This document shows, piece after piece, positions 18,475-25,588 of a stretch of DNA of 64,000 nucleotides (positions are counted from its first letter, which is position 1; each line of letters starts with the position of its first letter). Location of the stretch: the NCBI RefSeq assembly GCF_021261325.1, contig NZ_JAJSBI010000003.1:372001-436000 (forward strand), written 5' to 3'. Made by a program: the position numbers and the translations under genes. Under the pieces are notes generated by a model. The model had not been told where the DNA came from. It saw nothing but the letters and a program-made list of their open reading frames with translations, and did no database searches. Source of the stretch: Streptomyces guryensis. Lineage in GTDB: Bacteria; Actinomycetota; Actinomycetes; Streptomycetales; Streptomycetaceae.

Positions 18475-19233
18475 ATGGCTACCGGGAACCCCGAGGGCAA
18501 GAAGGTGCCACCGGATGAGCAGCGTCTCGGACCGGTCCTCCGAAGGCGCGGCCAGGTGACCGAGAGCACGACCGACCAGCGGCTGCTGGACGAGCGTGCT
18601 CCCACGGACTGGGTCCACACGGACCCCTGGCGGGTGCTGCGCATCCAGTCCGAGTTCATCGAGGGATTCGGCACGCTCGCCGAACTCCCGCCCGCGATCA
18701 GCGTGTTCGGCTCGGCGCGCACGCCCGTCGACTCCCCGGAGTACGAGGCGGGCGTCCGGCTCGGCCGCGGTCTGGTGGAGGCGGGCTGGGCGGTGATCAC
18801 CGGCGGCGGACCCGGCGCCATGGAGGCGGCCAACAAGGGCGCCTGCGAGGCGAAGGGCATCTCGGTCGGCCTCGGCATCGAGCTGCCCTTCGAGCAGGGG
18901 CTCAACCCCTACGTCGACATCGGCCTGAACTTCCGCTACTTCTTCGTCCGCAAGATGATGTTCGTGAAGTACGCGCAGGGCTTCGTGGTCCTGCCCGGCG
19001 GTCTGGGCACCCTGGACGAGCTCTTCGAGGCGCTCACCCTGGTCCAGACCCAGAAGGTGACCCGCTTCCCGATCGTGCTCTTCGGGAGCGAGTACTGGGG
19101 CGGCCTGGTCGACTGGCTCAAGAACACGCTGATCGCCCAGGGCAAGGCGTCGGAGAAGGACCTGCTGCTGTTCCACGTCACGGACGACGTGGACGAGGCG
19201 GTGGCGTTGGTGTCGAAGGAGGCGGCCCGCTAG
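18475..19233 (+). CDS. LOG-family / TIGR00730 Rossmann-fold protein
   Basis: A 252-residue protein of the lysine-decarboxylase-like LOG family, whose characterised members are cytokinin riboside monophosphate phosphoribohydrolases. It has the GGGPGAMEAANKGA nucleotide-binding motif and the diagnostic PGGLGTLDELFE. An extra 60-residue N-terminus precedes the core. GGAGGGAG lies before the ATG. In M. tuberculosis the orthologue (Rv1205) sits in the same conserved dapE-folP2 neighbourhood. The physiological substrate in Streptomyces is not established. Confidence 0.9.
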   Translation: MATGNPEGKKVPPDEQRLGPVLRRRGQVTESTTDQRLLDERAPTDWVHTDPWRVLRIQSEFIEGFGTLAELPPAISVFGSARTPVDSPEYEAGVRLGRGLVEAGWAVITGGGPGAMEAANKGACEAKGISVGLGIELPFEQGLNPYVDIGLNFRYFFVRKMMFVKYAQGFVVLPGGLGTLDELFEALTLVQTQKVTRFPIVLFGSEYWGGLVDWLKNTLIAQGKASEKDLLLFHVTDDVDEAVALVSKEAAR

Positions 19234-19239
19234 GGGGAG

Positions 19240-19350
19240 ATCCAGCCCCTCCGGCGTCTGAGGAGCGGGGGGCCGGGGGCGGAGCCCCCGGGGTCGGGAC
19301 GGGTAGGGGCGGCGGGGGCGAGGATGCATCCATCAGCGGCTCCGCCGCGG
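19240..19350. repeat. GC-rich hairpin repeat between convergent genes
   Basis: Contains CCCCTCCGGCGTCTGAGGAGCGGGG and the hairpin CCGGGGGC-GGA-GCCCCCGG. This resembles a widespread Streptomyces intergenic repeat. It probably terminates the LOG gene and the convergent folP-like gene. Confidence 0.55.
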
Positions 19351-19353
19351 GCC

Positions 19354-20214
19354 CTACGCCAGCCCCCGCCGCGCCACCGCCGGAGGCCGATGCCCGGCGA
19401 TGGACGCCACCATGTCCAGCACCTGACGGGTCTCGGCGACCTCGTGCACCCGGTAGACCTGCGCCCCCAGCCACGCCGACACGGCCGTGGTGGCGAGCGT
19501 CCCCACCACCCGCTCCTTCAGCGGCTTGTCCAGCGTCTCGCCCACGAAGTCCTTGTTGGACAGGGAGACCAGGACGGGCCACCCCGTCTCGACCATCTCC
19601 CCGAGCCGCCGTGTCGCCTCCAGGCTGTGCCGGGTGTTCTTCCCGAAGTCGTGCCCGGGATCGATCAGCACGGACTCCCGGGGCACCCCCAGCGCCACCG
19701 CGCGCTCGGCAAGACCCAGCGTCACCCGCAGAATGTCGGCCACGACATCGTCGTACGTCACCCGATGCGGACGCGTACGCGGCTCGGCGCCGCCCGCGTG
19801 CGTGCACACCAGCCCGACCCCGTACCGCGCCGCGACCTCGGCCAGCCCGGGGTCGACGCCGCCCCACGCGTCGTTCAGCAGATCCGCGCCGGCCTCGCAC
19901 ACGGCCTCGCCGACCTCGGCCCGCCAGGTGTCCACACTGATGACCACGTCCGGGAAGCGCCGCCGGACCTCCGCGACGAACCCCACCGTCCGCCGAGCCT
20001 CCTCCTCGGCCGACACCTCCTCGCCCGGCCCCGCCTTCACCCCGCCGATGTCGATGATGGCAGCCCCCTCCGACACCGCCTGCTCCACGCGCGCGAGAGC
20101 GGGCTCGTCGCGGAACGTCGCTCCCTGGTCGTAGAAGGAGTCCGGGGTCCGGTTCACGATCGCCATGACCACCGGCTCGTGCGCCTCGAACGTGCGCCTG
20201 CCCAGCCTGAGCAT
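19354..20214 (-). CDS. folP2: FolP2-type dihydropteroate synthase homologue
   Basis: A 286-residue TIM-barrel protein of the dihydropteroate synthase family. The first loop is MAIVNRTPDSFYD, the family asparagine-containing motif. The second loop, normally GGESTRPG, is GGVKAGPG, and the SRK motif near the end is SNK. These replaced residues normally hold pterin and p-aminobenzoate. The same changes define FolP2 of mycobacteria (Rv1207), which is reported to lack synthase activity. It is therefore probably not the folate enzyme. It is convergent with the LOG gene and divergent from the DivIVA-like gene. Confidence 0.85.
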   Translation of the reverse strand: MLRLGRRTFEAHEPVVMAIVNRTPDSFYDQGATFRDEPALARVEQAVSEGAAIIDIGGVKAGPGEEVSAEEEARRTVGFVAEVRRRFPDVVISVDTWRAEVGEAVCEAGADLLNDAWGGVDPGLAEVAARYGVGLVCTHAGGAEPRTRPHRVTYDDVVADILRVTLGLAERAVALGVPRESVLIDPGHDFGKNTRHSLEATRRLGEMVETGWPVLVSLSNKDFVGETLDKPLKERVVGTLATTAVSAWLGAQVYRVHEVAETRQVLDMVASIAGHRPPAVARRGLA

Positions 20215-20372
20215 CCCCTGTGACCTCTCGTAGTACGACCTGGGTGAGACCGGTTCCTCGGCCGCCTGCGACCCTAACTGTCAGACTCGCATGGCACGAT
20301 CGGACCCTGACACATTCAGCTTCATCCTCAGTTTCATCAAGCTTCCGAACCTCGAGCGTGGGGACCACAGCG

Positions 20373-20747
20373 ATGGTTATGTTCTTGTTCCTGGTCGTCG
20401 CTCTCGCCGTCGTGGTCGCCGCCGTGACCCTGGCCGTGGTGGGCGGCGGAGAGGGCGAGGGGCCGTTGCCCGAGGTCGCCCCCGAGCGGCTGCACGACCC
20501 GCTGCCGCTGGACCGGCCGGTGGGCCGCGCCGACGTGGACAGCCTCCGCTTCCCGCTCGCCGCCCGCGGCTACCGCATGTCGGACGTCGACGACGCCCTG
20601 GGCCGCCTCGGCGCGGAACTCGCCGAGCGCGACGCCCGTATCGCCGACCTGGAGTCCGCTCTGGCGGGCGCCCAGGCCGCCGCGCACCACGTCTCCATGG
20701 ACAAGCCGATGCACGGCCAGGCGCACGGCCAGGAGGAGCAGCAGTGA
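20373..20747 (+). CDS. DivIVA-domain small membrane protein
   Basis: A 124-residue protein with an N-terminal membrane helix (MVMFLFLVVALAVVVAAVTLAVV) and a DivIVA-type segment near residues 50-95 (FPLAARGYRMSDVDDALGRLGAELAERDARIADLE), a short coiled coil. The C-terminus is His/Met/Gln-rich. It is coupled by GTGA overlap to tag. The DivIVA-like motif suggests recognition of membrane curvature or wall-growth sites; that is family-based inference. Mycobacteria have the matching gene in front of tagA. Confidence 0.8.
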   Translation: MVMFLFLVVALAVVVAAVTLAVVGGGEGEGPLPEVAPERLHDPLPLDRPVGRADVDSLRFPLAARGYRMSDVDDALGRLGAELAERDARIADLESALAGAQAAAHHVSMDKPMHGQAHGQEEQQ

Positions 20748-21325
20748 GCGACGGCACCGCCATCGCCGGCCCGGACGGCGCCCTGCGCTGCCCCTGGGCC
20801 CTGTCCACCGAGGACTACGTGGCGTACCACGACGAGGAGTGGGGCCGCCCGGTGCACGGCGACGACGCCCTCTTCGAGCGCCTCAGCCTGGAGGCCTTCC
20901 AGTCCGGCCTGTCCTGGATCACGATCCTGCGCCGCCGCCCCGGCTTCCGCGCGGCCTTCGCCGACTTCGGGATCGCCAAGGTCGCCGCCTTCACGGAAAC
21001 GGACCGCGCCCGCCTCCTCACCGACGCGGGCATCATCCGAAACAGAGCCAAGATCGACGCGACACTGGCCAACGCGCGTGTGCTGGCGGAGTGGGCGCCG
21101 GGTGAGCTGGACACTTTCATCTGGTCGTACGCGCCGGCCGCGGGGCCGGCCCCGAAGACTCTGGGCGATGTCCCCGCCGTCACACCTGAGTCGACGGCCC
21201 TGTCCAAGGCTTTGAAGAAGCGGGGCCTGCGTTTTGTCGGCCCCACGACGGCGTACGCCCTGATGCAGGCGTGCGGGCTGGTCGACGATCACCTGGCAGC
21301 ATGCGTTGCCAGAAGCGCCCCGTGA
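20744..21325 (+). CDS. tag: DNA-3-methyladenine glycosylase I
   Basis: A 193-residue base-excision repair enzyme that removes 3-methyladenine. The diagnostic N-terminal CPWALSTEDYVAYHDEEWGRPVHGD and LEAFQSGLSWITIL are present, as are the later GPTTAYALMQACGLVDDH residues. The usual zinc ligands of Tag appear at the N-terminal Cys and at the C-terminal His/Cys (DDHLAACVAR). The GTG start lies in the stop of the DivIVA-like gene. The stop codon sits in the loop of the hairpin that begins repeat copy B. Confidence 0.93.
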   Translation: MSDGTAIAGPDGALRCPWALSTEDYVAYHDEEWGRPVHGDDALFERLSLEAFQSGLSWITILRRRPGFRAAFADFGIAKVAAFTETDRARLLTDAGIIRNRAKIDATLANARVLAEWAPGELDTFIWSYAPAAGPAPKTLGDVPAVTPESTALSKALKKRGLRFVGPTTAYALMQACGLVDDHLAACVARSAP

Positions 21326-21390
21326 GGGGCGCGGGGCCGTATCGATATGCGGCTCCGCCGCGTGGGGCGATCAACCACGACGAACCCGCA
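21315..21390 (+). repeat. Dispersed tail-to-tail repeat, copy B
   Basis: Starts with the hairpin GCGCCCC-GTGA-GGGGCGC (21315-21332), whose loop contains the tag stop codon, then CCGTATCGATATGCGGCTCCGCCGCGTGGGG and CAACCACGACG. It separates convergent tag and enoyl-CoA hydratase genes. Confidence 0.75.
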
Positions 21391-21418
21391 GTCCCCGACG
21401 GCGCTCAAGCACCCGGGC

Positions 21419-22222
21419 TCACCGGCCCAAGTACTTCGGCTTCTCCTTGTTGACGAAGGCCTGCACGGCGATCACATGGTCTTCCGAGGACCCCGCCCGG
21501 GTCTGCAGCTCGTCCTCCTTGTCCAGCGTCTCGGACAAGGTGTGCGAGAACCCGTAAGCCACCGCTTCCTTGATCGCCGCATACGCCACCGTCGGCCCCT
21601 CGGCCAGCGCTCGAGCCACCTTCTCCGCCTCGGCATGCAGCTCGCCGACCGGCACCAGCCGGCCCGCGATCCCCAGCTCGTACGCCTCCTGGGCCTTGAT
21701 GCTCCGCGGGAAGAGCAGCAGGTCCGCGGCGCGCCCGGGCCCCACGACCCGTGGCAGGGTCCAGGACATGCCGGAGTCGGCGGTCAGCGCGACCCCCGCG
21801 AAGGACGTGTTGAAGGCAGCGGTGTCCGCGACGATGCGGTAGTCCGCGGCGAGGGCGAGCCCGAAGCCCGCCCCGGCGGCAACCCCGTTCACCCCGGCCA
21901 CCACCGGCTTCGGCATCCCGGCGATCGCCCGCACCACCGGGTTGTAGTGCTCCTTCACCGTGCTCATGGTCTGCCCGGACCCCGTCTCCCGGTCCTGCGC
22001 CAGCAGCCCGATGTGCTCCTTGAGGTCCTGCCCCACACAGAACGCCCGCTCCCCGGCGGCGGTCAGCAGCACCGCCCGCACGGCGTCGTCCTCGGCCGCG
22101 GAGCCGACCGCCTCCCGCAGGGCGACCTTCGTCGCGATGTTCAGCGCGTTCATCGCCTCCGGGCGGTTCAGCGTGATCGTCGCGAGTCCGTCGCTCACCT
22201 CGTAGAGCACGGTGTCGGCCAT
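21419..22222 (-). CDS. Enoyl-CoA hydratase/isomerase
   Basis: A 267-residue crotonase-fold enzyme. The oxyanion-hole sequences are AFCVGQDLKEH and GVAAGAGFGLALAADYRI; the latter is the classical crotonase signature. The acidic residue expected after the second oxyanion hole is replaced by the DSGMSWTLPRVVG context, as in PaaG-like members. It could act in fatty-acid or phenylacetate-type degradation; the substrate is not determinable. It is a single gene with a perfect 20-bp palindrome 29 bp upstream of the start, suggesting control by a dedicated repressor. Confidence 0.88.
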   Translation of the reverse strand: MADTVLYEVSDGLATITLNRPEAMNALNIATKVALREAVGSAAEDDAVRAVLLTAAGERAFCVGQDLKEHIGLLAQDRETGSGQTMSTVKEHYNPVVRAIAGMPKPVVAGVNGVAAGAGFGLALAADYRIVADTAAFNTSFAGVALTADSGMSWTLPRVVGPGRAADLLLFPRSIKAQEAYELGIAGRLVPVGELHAEAEKVARALAEGPTVAYAAIKEAVAYGFSHTLSETLDKEDELQTRAGSSEDHVIAVQAFVNKEKPKYLGR

Positions 22223-22250
22223 GGTGTGTCCCCTCGGCTGTCGCGGTTCA

Positions 22251-22270
22251 GGCGTACCGGCCGGTACGCC
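22251..22270. promoter_or_regulatory. Perfect 20-bp palindrome upstream of enoyl-CoA hydratase
   Basis: GGCGTACCGG followed directly by its complement CCGGTACGCC. The size and symmetry suit a TetR-family operator. The rest of 22223-22595 is non-coding, divergent promoter region; a GATAAT hexamer at 22480-22485 may serve the DUF3117 gene. Confidence 0.6.
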
Positions 22271-22595
22271 CCTGTCCGTAGGACAGCATGGCGGAGATCA
22301 CCGCCGGGGTACCGGAGTGGACGTGTGACCTGCGTCAAAGAATTCGGGACGGTTTCCGGTCGGCGGAACTGCGTGCGGCCGCGCAGTATCGCAGTCACAT
22401 CGCCGAATTGGGTGGTTTTGCTCGCGCGCGTTGCCCAAGCGATGCCGACTGATGTTGGTCATCGGGTCCTGAGATGCGGGATAATGGCTTGGAAGCAATG
22501 TGTTCGATGCCGGTGTCGCGTGTCTCACGCTGCGCGCGTGCCCTGCCAGGGCCGTCGGCTTTGACGATGAGCTGGTTTCAGGAAGGGGAACGAGC

Positions 22596-22763
22596 ATGGC
22601 GGCCATGAAGCCGCGGACGGGCGATGGCCCGCTCGAGGTGACCAAGGAGGGGCGGGGCATCGTCATGCGCGTTCCGCTCGAAGGCGGCGGTCGGCTCGTC
22701 GTCGAGCTGACCCCTGACGAGGCCGACGCGCTCGGCGACGCCCTCAAGAAGGTCGTCGGCTGA
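22596..22763 (+). CDS. DUF3117 small protein
   Basis: A 55-residue actinobacterial protein (MAAMKPRTGDGPLEV at the start, ELTPDEADALGDALKKVV at the end), highly conserved in the order; the M. tuberculosis counterpart is Rv1211. GGAAGGGG precedes the ATG. Its size is normal for the family. It forms a short beta-sheet plus helix pattern with no catalytic motif. Function unknown. A perfect hairpin follows it. Confidence 0.92.
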   Translation: MAAMKPRTGDGPLEVTKEGRGIVMRVPLEGGGRLVVELTPDEADALGDALKKVVG

Positions 22764-22788
22764 CGCGGAAGCGACCATACCCTTTCGA

Positions 22789-22819
22789 CAACCCCGGCAT
22801 CCAAGCGATGCCGGGGTTG
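22789..22819. terminator. Perfect 12-bp hairpin between DUF3117 and O-methyltransferase genes
   Basis: CAACCCCGGCAT pairs with ATGCCGGGGTTG across a 7-nt loop, in a convergent junction. Confidence 0.8.
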
Positions 22820-22835
22820 CTGTCTGTGGACCTCG

Positions 22836-23468
22836 TCACCGCTTGACGGCACAGAGCAGGCCGTCGCCCACCGGCAGCAGCGACGGCACCAGCTCCTGGC
22901 TCTCGCGCACCGCGCGCAGCAGCTCCCGCAGCCGCAGTACCTCCGTGGGCTGCGGGCCCGAGTCCACCGTGCGGCCGTTGGCGAAGACGCCCTCGAAGAC
23001 GACGAGGCCGCCGGGGCGCAGCAGACGCAACGATTCAGCGAGGTAGTCGAGGAATTCCAGGCGGTCGCCGTCACAGAACACGAGGTCGTAGCCGGCGTCC
23101 GCGAGGCGGGGCAGGACGTCCAGGGCGCGGCCCGGGATGAACCGGGCGCGGTTGCTGGCGAAACCGGAGGCACGGAAGGCCTGGCGGGCGAACTGCTGGT
23201 GCTCCGGCTCGGGGTCCACCGTGGTCAGCACCCCGTCCGGGCGCATGCCGTGCAGCAGATGGATGCCGGAGACGCCGGTGCCGGTGCCGATCTCCGCCAC
23301 CGCCTTCGCGTCCACCGACGCCGCCAGCAACCGCAGCGCGGAGCCCGTGCCGGGAGACACCGAGCGCAGGCCCGCCTCACGGGCCCGGTCACGGGCCCAG
23401 CGCAGCACTTCGTCCTCGGCGACGTAGGCGTCGGCGAACGCCCAGCTCGTCTGCCGGTTGCCGGTAAT
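22836..23468 (-). CDS. SAM-dependent O-methyltransferase (Rv1220c-like)
   Basis: About 210 residues. The SAM site is AEIGTGTGVSGIHLL, followed by TTVDPEPEHQQFARQAF and YDLVFCDGDRLEFLDYL, the O-methyltransferase family 3 pattern. GTG 23408 is the first standard start, but the conserved-looking sequence TGNRQTSWAFADAYVAEDE continues upstream to an ATT at 23468, which has AGGAGAGG at the right distance, so an ATT start is proposed. It is divergent from the ECF sigma gene, as in M. tuberculosis (Rv1220c-sigE). The methyl acceptor is unknown. Confidence 0.85.
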   Translation of the reverse strand: MTGNRQTSWAFADAYVAEDEVLRWARDRAREAGLRSVSPGTGSALRLLAASVDAKAVAEIGTGTGVSGIHLLHGMRPDGVLTTVDPEPEHQQFARQAFRASGFASNRARFIPGRALDVLPRLADAGYDLVFCDGDRLEFLDYLAESLRLLRPGGLVVFEGVFANGRTVDSGPQPTEVLRLRELLRAVRESQELVPSLLPVGDGLLCAVKR

Positions 23469-23521
23469 GACCCTCTCCTGTCCCCGTGGTTGCCTGGGCG
23501 TGACTGTATCCGTTGGCGCCG

Positions 23522-23548
23522 GGAACCCGCAGATGGGACCGGGCGTTT
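23522..23548 (+). promoter_or_regulatory. ECF-type promoter (GGAAC-N17-CGTTT) upstream of the sigma factor gene
   Basis: GGAAC at 23522-23526 and CGTTT at 23544-23548, 17 nt apart, match the general ECF consensus. This would leave a 5' leader of roughly 140 nt before ATG 23698 and suggests autoregulation by the encoded sigma factor. Confidence 0.6.
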
Positions 23549-23697
23549 AGAGGGGTAGGAGACGGCACGGGGGGACACGGTTGGATCACGATGAGGGGCG
23601 GCGGCCCGAGCAACTGCGGAAGCAGGGGTCCGAGCGGTATCAGCCCAGATCAAATTCTCGTAAAACCGCTTATCCGGAGCTAACGGGCGAGGTGGCT

Positions 23698-24474
23698 ATG
23701 GTAGGGGCTCCACTGGACACCACCAGAGCCGACAGGGGAGGTGCGGCTGCACCTGTGGATCGGGGAGGAGTGCTGCGGCGCTTTCTCGGATCGGCAGGCA
23801 GGCCGAAATCCGTGAACGACACCGTTGCTGACCACGACCGCGCCGCCGACCAGGCCCAGACCGCGACTTTCTCCACCGACGCGGACGGGCAGGCGTGGAC
23901 TCCGCCCACCTGGGAGGAGATCGTCAGCACCCACAGCGGCCGCGTCTACCGGCTCGCCTACCGTCTGACGGGCAACCAGCACGACGCCGAGGACCTCACC
24001 CAGGAGGTCTTCGTCCGCGTCTTCCGATCCCTGTCGACCTACACGCCGGGCACCTTCGAGGGCTGGCTGCACAGGATCACCACCAACCTCTTCCTGGACA
24101 TGGTCCGCCGCAAGCAGCGCATCCGCTTCGACGCCCTGGGCGACGACGCGGCCGAGCGGCTGCCGAGCCGTGAGCCGTCGCCCCAGCAGGTCTTCAACGA
24201 CGCCCACTTCGACGCGGACGTCCAGCAGGCCCTCGACACCCTCGCGCCCGAGTTCCGTGCCGCGGTCGTCCTGTGCGACATCGAGGGCCTGTCGTACGAG
24301 GAGATCGCCGCGACCCTCGGCGTCAAGCTTGGTACGGTCCGCTCCCGGATCCACCGCGGCCGCTCACAGCTGCGCAAGGCTCTCGCGCACCGCTCGCCGG
24401 AGGCCCGCGCCTCCGAGCGCCGCTCGTTCGTGCCTCGTGTAGCCGCACTGGGGGGAGGGGGCGCGACCGCGTGA
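23698..24474 (+). CDS. ECF sigma factor, SigE(Mtb)-type
   Basis: A 258-residue ECF sigma factor. Region 2 includes [27 protein letters not shown] and [15 protein letters not shown]; region 4 includes [26 protein letters not shown] 65-residue variable N-terminus precedes region 2. ATG 23698 (or GTG 23692) has GGGCGAGG upstream; a TTG at 23581 is less likely. Its stop overlaps the anti-sigma start by GTGA. The order O-methyltransferase / sigma / anti-sigma / HtrA / TatB / Mrp matches the M. tuberculosis sigE locus, an envelope-stress regulon. It is not the S. coelicolor protein named SigE. Confidence 0.92.
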   Translation: MVGAPLDTTRADRGGAAAPVDRGGVLRRFLGSAGRPKSVNDTVADHDRAADQAQTATFSTDADGQAWTPPTWEEIVSTHSGRVYRLAYRLTGNQHDAEDLTQEVFVRVFRSLSTYTPGTFEGWLHRITTNLFLDMVRRKQRIRFDALGDDAAERLPSREPSPQQVFNDAHFDADVQQALDTLAPEFRAAVVLCDIEGLSYEEIAATLGVKLGTVRSRIHRGRSQLRKALAHRSPEARASERRSFVPRVAALGGGGATA

Positions 24475-25451
24475 GTGGAACACGACCCAGCCCCGCCGAG
24501 AGGCGTCTGGCCGAGCAGCACCTGGGAGACCGACTCTCCGCCCTGGTGGACGGAGAGCTCGGTCATGAGTCGCGTGAGCGTGTCCTCGCCCACCTGGCCA
24601 CCTGCGCCAAGTGCAAGGCGGAGGCCGATGCGCAGCGACAGTTGAAGAACGTGTTCGCGGAAGCGGCCCCGCCGCCGCCCTCCGAGAGCTTCCTGGCCCG
24701 TCTGCAAGGACTTCCGGGGGGAGATGATCCAGACGGCGATGGCTCGCCGTTCGGCGGGGGAGGACTCCTCGGCGGAACCTCCGGAAGACCGGGCGTCACC
24801 GGAGTCTTCGGCCTGAGGCGTGGCGAGCGCTTCGAGTTCGGCTACGTCCCCTCTTCTTCCCCGCATGCCCCCCTGCCTCCGCCGTCCGCGGACCGCGGCT
24901 TCCGTATACACGACGTCAGCCGGCACGAGGCCGAGCGGTCGGCATCGCGCGGGATGCGGTTCGCGTTCGTCGCCGCCGGTGCCGTGTCGCTCGCCGCGGT
25001 CGCGCTGGGCGGTGTCACGACGGGCACCACGGCCGACACCACGGACGCGCGCGGCGGCACAGGGGCGGGCAGCAATGTGACCCCGATGCGTACGCAGGGG
25101 GCGGGCGCCGCGACGGCCCCCGAGGCCCAGCGGCGCCGTGGCACAGGCCCGCTGCTCGCGCAGGGCCGGCAGTCGCTCGGTGACGCCCCGGTGGCCCCCA
25201 CCGCGGTGTCCGCACCACTGCTGCCGGGTGTACCGAGCCCTGCCACCGCGGCGCAGGCCATGCATGCGCTGACCACCCCAGTGGTGGCGGGTGCCGCGGT
25301 GATGTCCCCGCTGATACGTCCGCTCACCTCGACCCCGCCGCTCACCCTGACCTCGTGGTCCACGGCCCCCGAGGTCTCGTCCCCCGGCCTGCTGGCCGCC
25401 CCCGCGCCCGACTCGGCCTCCGCTCCCTCCTCCCCTCACACCTCCCGCTGA
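24471..25451 (+). CDS. Zinc-binding anti-sigma factor (RseA-like)
   Basis: A 326-residue anti-sigma factor. The zinc anti-sigma motif HLATCAKC (H-x3-C-x2-C) lies near residues 41-48, after [19 protein letters not shown] proline/glycine-rich linker follows. A single membrane helix near residues 163-185 ([20 protein letters not shown]) puts the C-terminal Ala/Thr/Pro-rich part outside. This is longer than M. tuberculosis RseA and membrane-bound. It should hold the neighbouring sigma factor inactive until an envelope or redox signal releases it. GTG start overlaps the sigma stop. Confidence 0.88.
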   Translation: MSGTRPSPAERRLAEQHLGDRLSALVDGELGHESRERVLAHLATCAKCKAEADAQRQLKNVFAEAAPPPPSESFLARLQGLPGGDDPDGDGSPFGGGGLLGGTSGRPGVTGVFGLRRGERFEFGYVPSSSPHAPLPPPSADRGFRIHDVSRHEAERSASRGMRFAFVAAGAVSLAAVALGGVTTGTTADTTDARGGTGAGSNVTPMRTQGAGAATAPEAQRRRGTGPLLAQGRQSLGDAPVAPTAVSAPLLPGVPSPATAAQAMHALTTPVVAGAAVMSPLIRPLTSTPPLTLTSWSTAPEVSSPGLLAAPAPDSASAPSSPHTSR

Positions 25452-25588
25452 CCGGCCCCTGCGCGACGGCCCGCGAACCTGGTTGAATCCAGGGTGGACC
25501 GCGCCCAGGCAGACAGCCGCGCGCGGAGTCGACAACTGCGGCCACCGCCGAGGAGCCGTGCCGCGGCGTGGCCAGCTGTGGGGAGATC

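Noticed and set aside
16110..18905. A 931-residue minus-strand frame over dapE and the LOG gene
   Set aside because: Antisense of well-supported genes; Arg/Ala/Gly-biased with no recognisable domain.
25470..25500. A tRNA-like GGTTGAATCC segment before htrA
   Set aside because: Only a partial T-arm resemblance; no acceptor stem or anticodon arm can be drawn.
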